From Planctomycetota bacterium (lineage in GTDB: Bacteria; Planctomycetota; MHYJ01; JACPRB01): a stretch of DNA of 7,159 nt. The position numbers and the translations under genes were made by a program. The stretch spans positions 1 through 7,159 of the forward strand of contig JAHFOZ010000251.1 in assembly GCA_023261405.1 (NCBI GenBank), in the 5' to 3' direction. This document shows, one piece after another, positions 6,996-7,159 of the stretch. The notes beneath the pieces are model-generated. The model was not told the DNA's origin and searched no databases. It saw nothing but the letters and a program-made list of their open reading frames with translations. Numbering within the stretch: position 1 is the stretch's first letter; every line of letters starts with the position of its first letter.

Positions 6996-7159
6996 TTACG
7001 CGACGGTGACCTCGCTCGAGAGATAGACATCCTGGATCGCGTGAAGGAGGTCCACGCCGTCCTTCATTGGCTTCTGGAAGGCCTTCCGTCCGCTGATGAG
7101 GCCCATGCCCCCGGCGCGCTTGTTGATCACGGCGGTGAGGACGGCCTGCTGGAGGTCGT
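6996..7159 (-). CDS. Class I fructose-bisphosphate aldolase, C-terminal end (5' partial)
   Basis: Only the last 53 codons and the TAA stop (6998-6996) are present; the gene continues past the right edge. The translated end contains VINKRAGGMGLISGRKAFQK, then PMKDGVDLLHAIQDVYLSS and ends EVTVA. This is the characteristic tail of bacterial class I (Schiff-base) fructose-bisphosphate aldolases of the longer form, in which GLISGRKAFQ(K/R)P forms part of the phosphate-binding end of the TIM barrel. The enzyme interconverts fructose 1,6-bisphosphate with glyceraldehyde 3-phosphate and dihydroxyacetone phosphate in glycolysis and gluconeogenesis, in the cytoplasm. The catalytic lysine lies outside the window. 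It is on the same strand as the downstream cytochrome gene but 165 bases away and separated by an apparent promoter, so probably in its own transcription unit. A symbol is not given because naming varies between class I types. Confidence 0.85.
   Translation of the reverse strand, partial: DLQQAVLTAVINKRAGGMGLISGRKAFQKPMKDGVDLLHAIQDVYLSSEVTVA

Noticed and set aside
1..7159. CRISPR arrays, tRNA or rRNA genes, insertion sequences
   Set aside because: No regularly spaced repeats, no cloverleaf-like or rRNA-like stretches and no transposase motifs were found by eye; nearly all of the window is accounted for by protein-coding genes.

Overview
The window comes from a GC-rich bacterial chromosome with strong G/C at third codon positions; as a result, long open frames appear antisense to every real gene. 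The paired families on the minus strand (a Planctomycete-cytochrome/DUF1549/DUF1553 protein followed by a DUF1501 protein) are most abundant in Planctomycetota and also occur in Verrucomicrobiota, Acidobacteriota and related environmental lineages. I infer that broad group but cannot name a species.

Layout. Positions 1-2325 (+) hold the 3' part of a large superfamily 1 helicase gene. Its reading frame is open at the left edge, so the N-terminus and Walker A motif lie outside the window. The visible part carries the C-terminal helicase motifs, a Vsr/DUF559-like nuclease domain and a C-terminal WGR domain. Positions 2326-2397 separate this gene from a convergent one and contain a perfect 12-bp inverted repeat. 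Positions 2398-3819 (-) encode a Tat-exported DUF1501 protein. Positions 3819-6830 (-) encode a secreted cytochrome-type DUF1549/DUF1553 protein. These two genes share one base (TGATG) and form an operon, with the cytochrome gene first. Its 165-base upstream gap contains a good Shine-Dalgarno sequence and a perfect TATAAT -10 box. Positions 6996-7159 (-) are the last 53 codons of a class I fructose-bisphosphate aldolase gene, cut by the right edge.

Function. The two operon partners both have export signals and should act together outside the cytoplasm; no substrate is visible. The helicase-nuclease-WGR protein is a nucleic-acid-processing enzyme of a type sometimes seen in defence or repair settings. 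Here its visible neighbours are metabolic or envelope genes, so a defence role is only a hypothesis. The aldolase is a central carbon enzyme and probably a separate transcription unit. The least ordinary items are the WGR fusion with its altered nuclease motif and the repeat family at the 3' end of that gene. The rest looks like ordinary chromosomal content.
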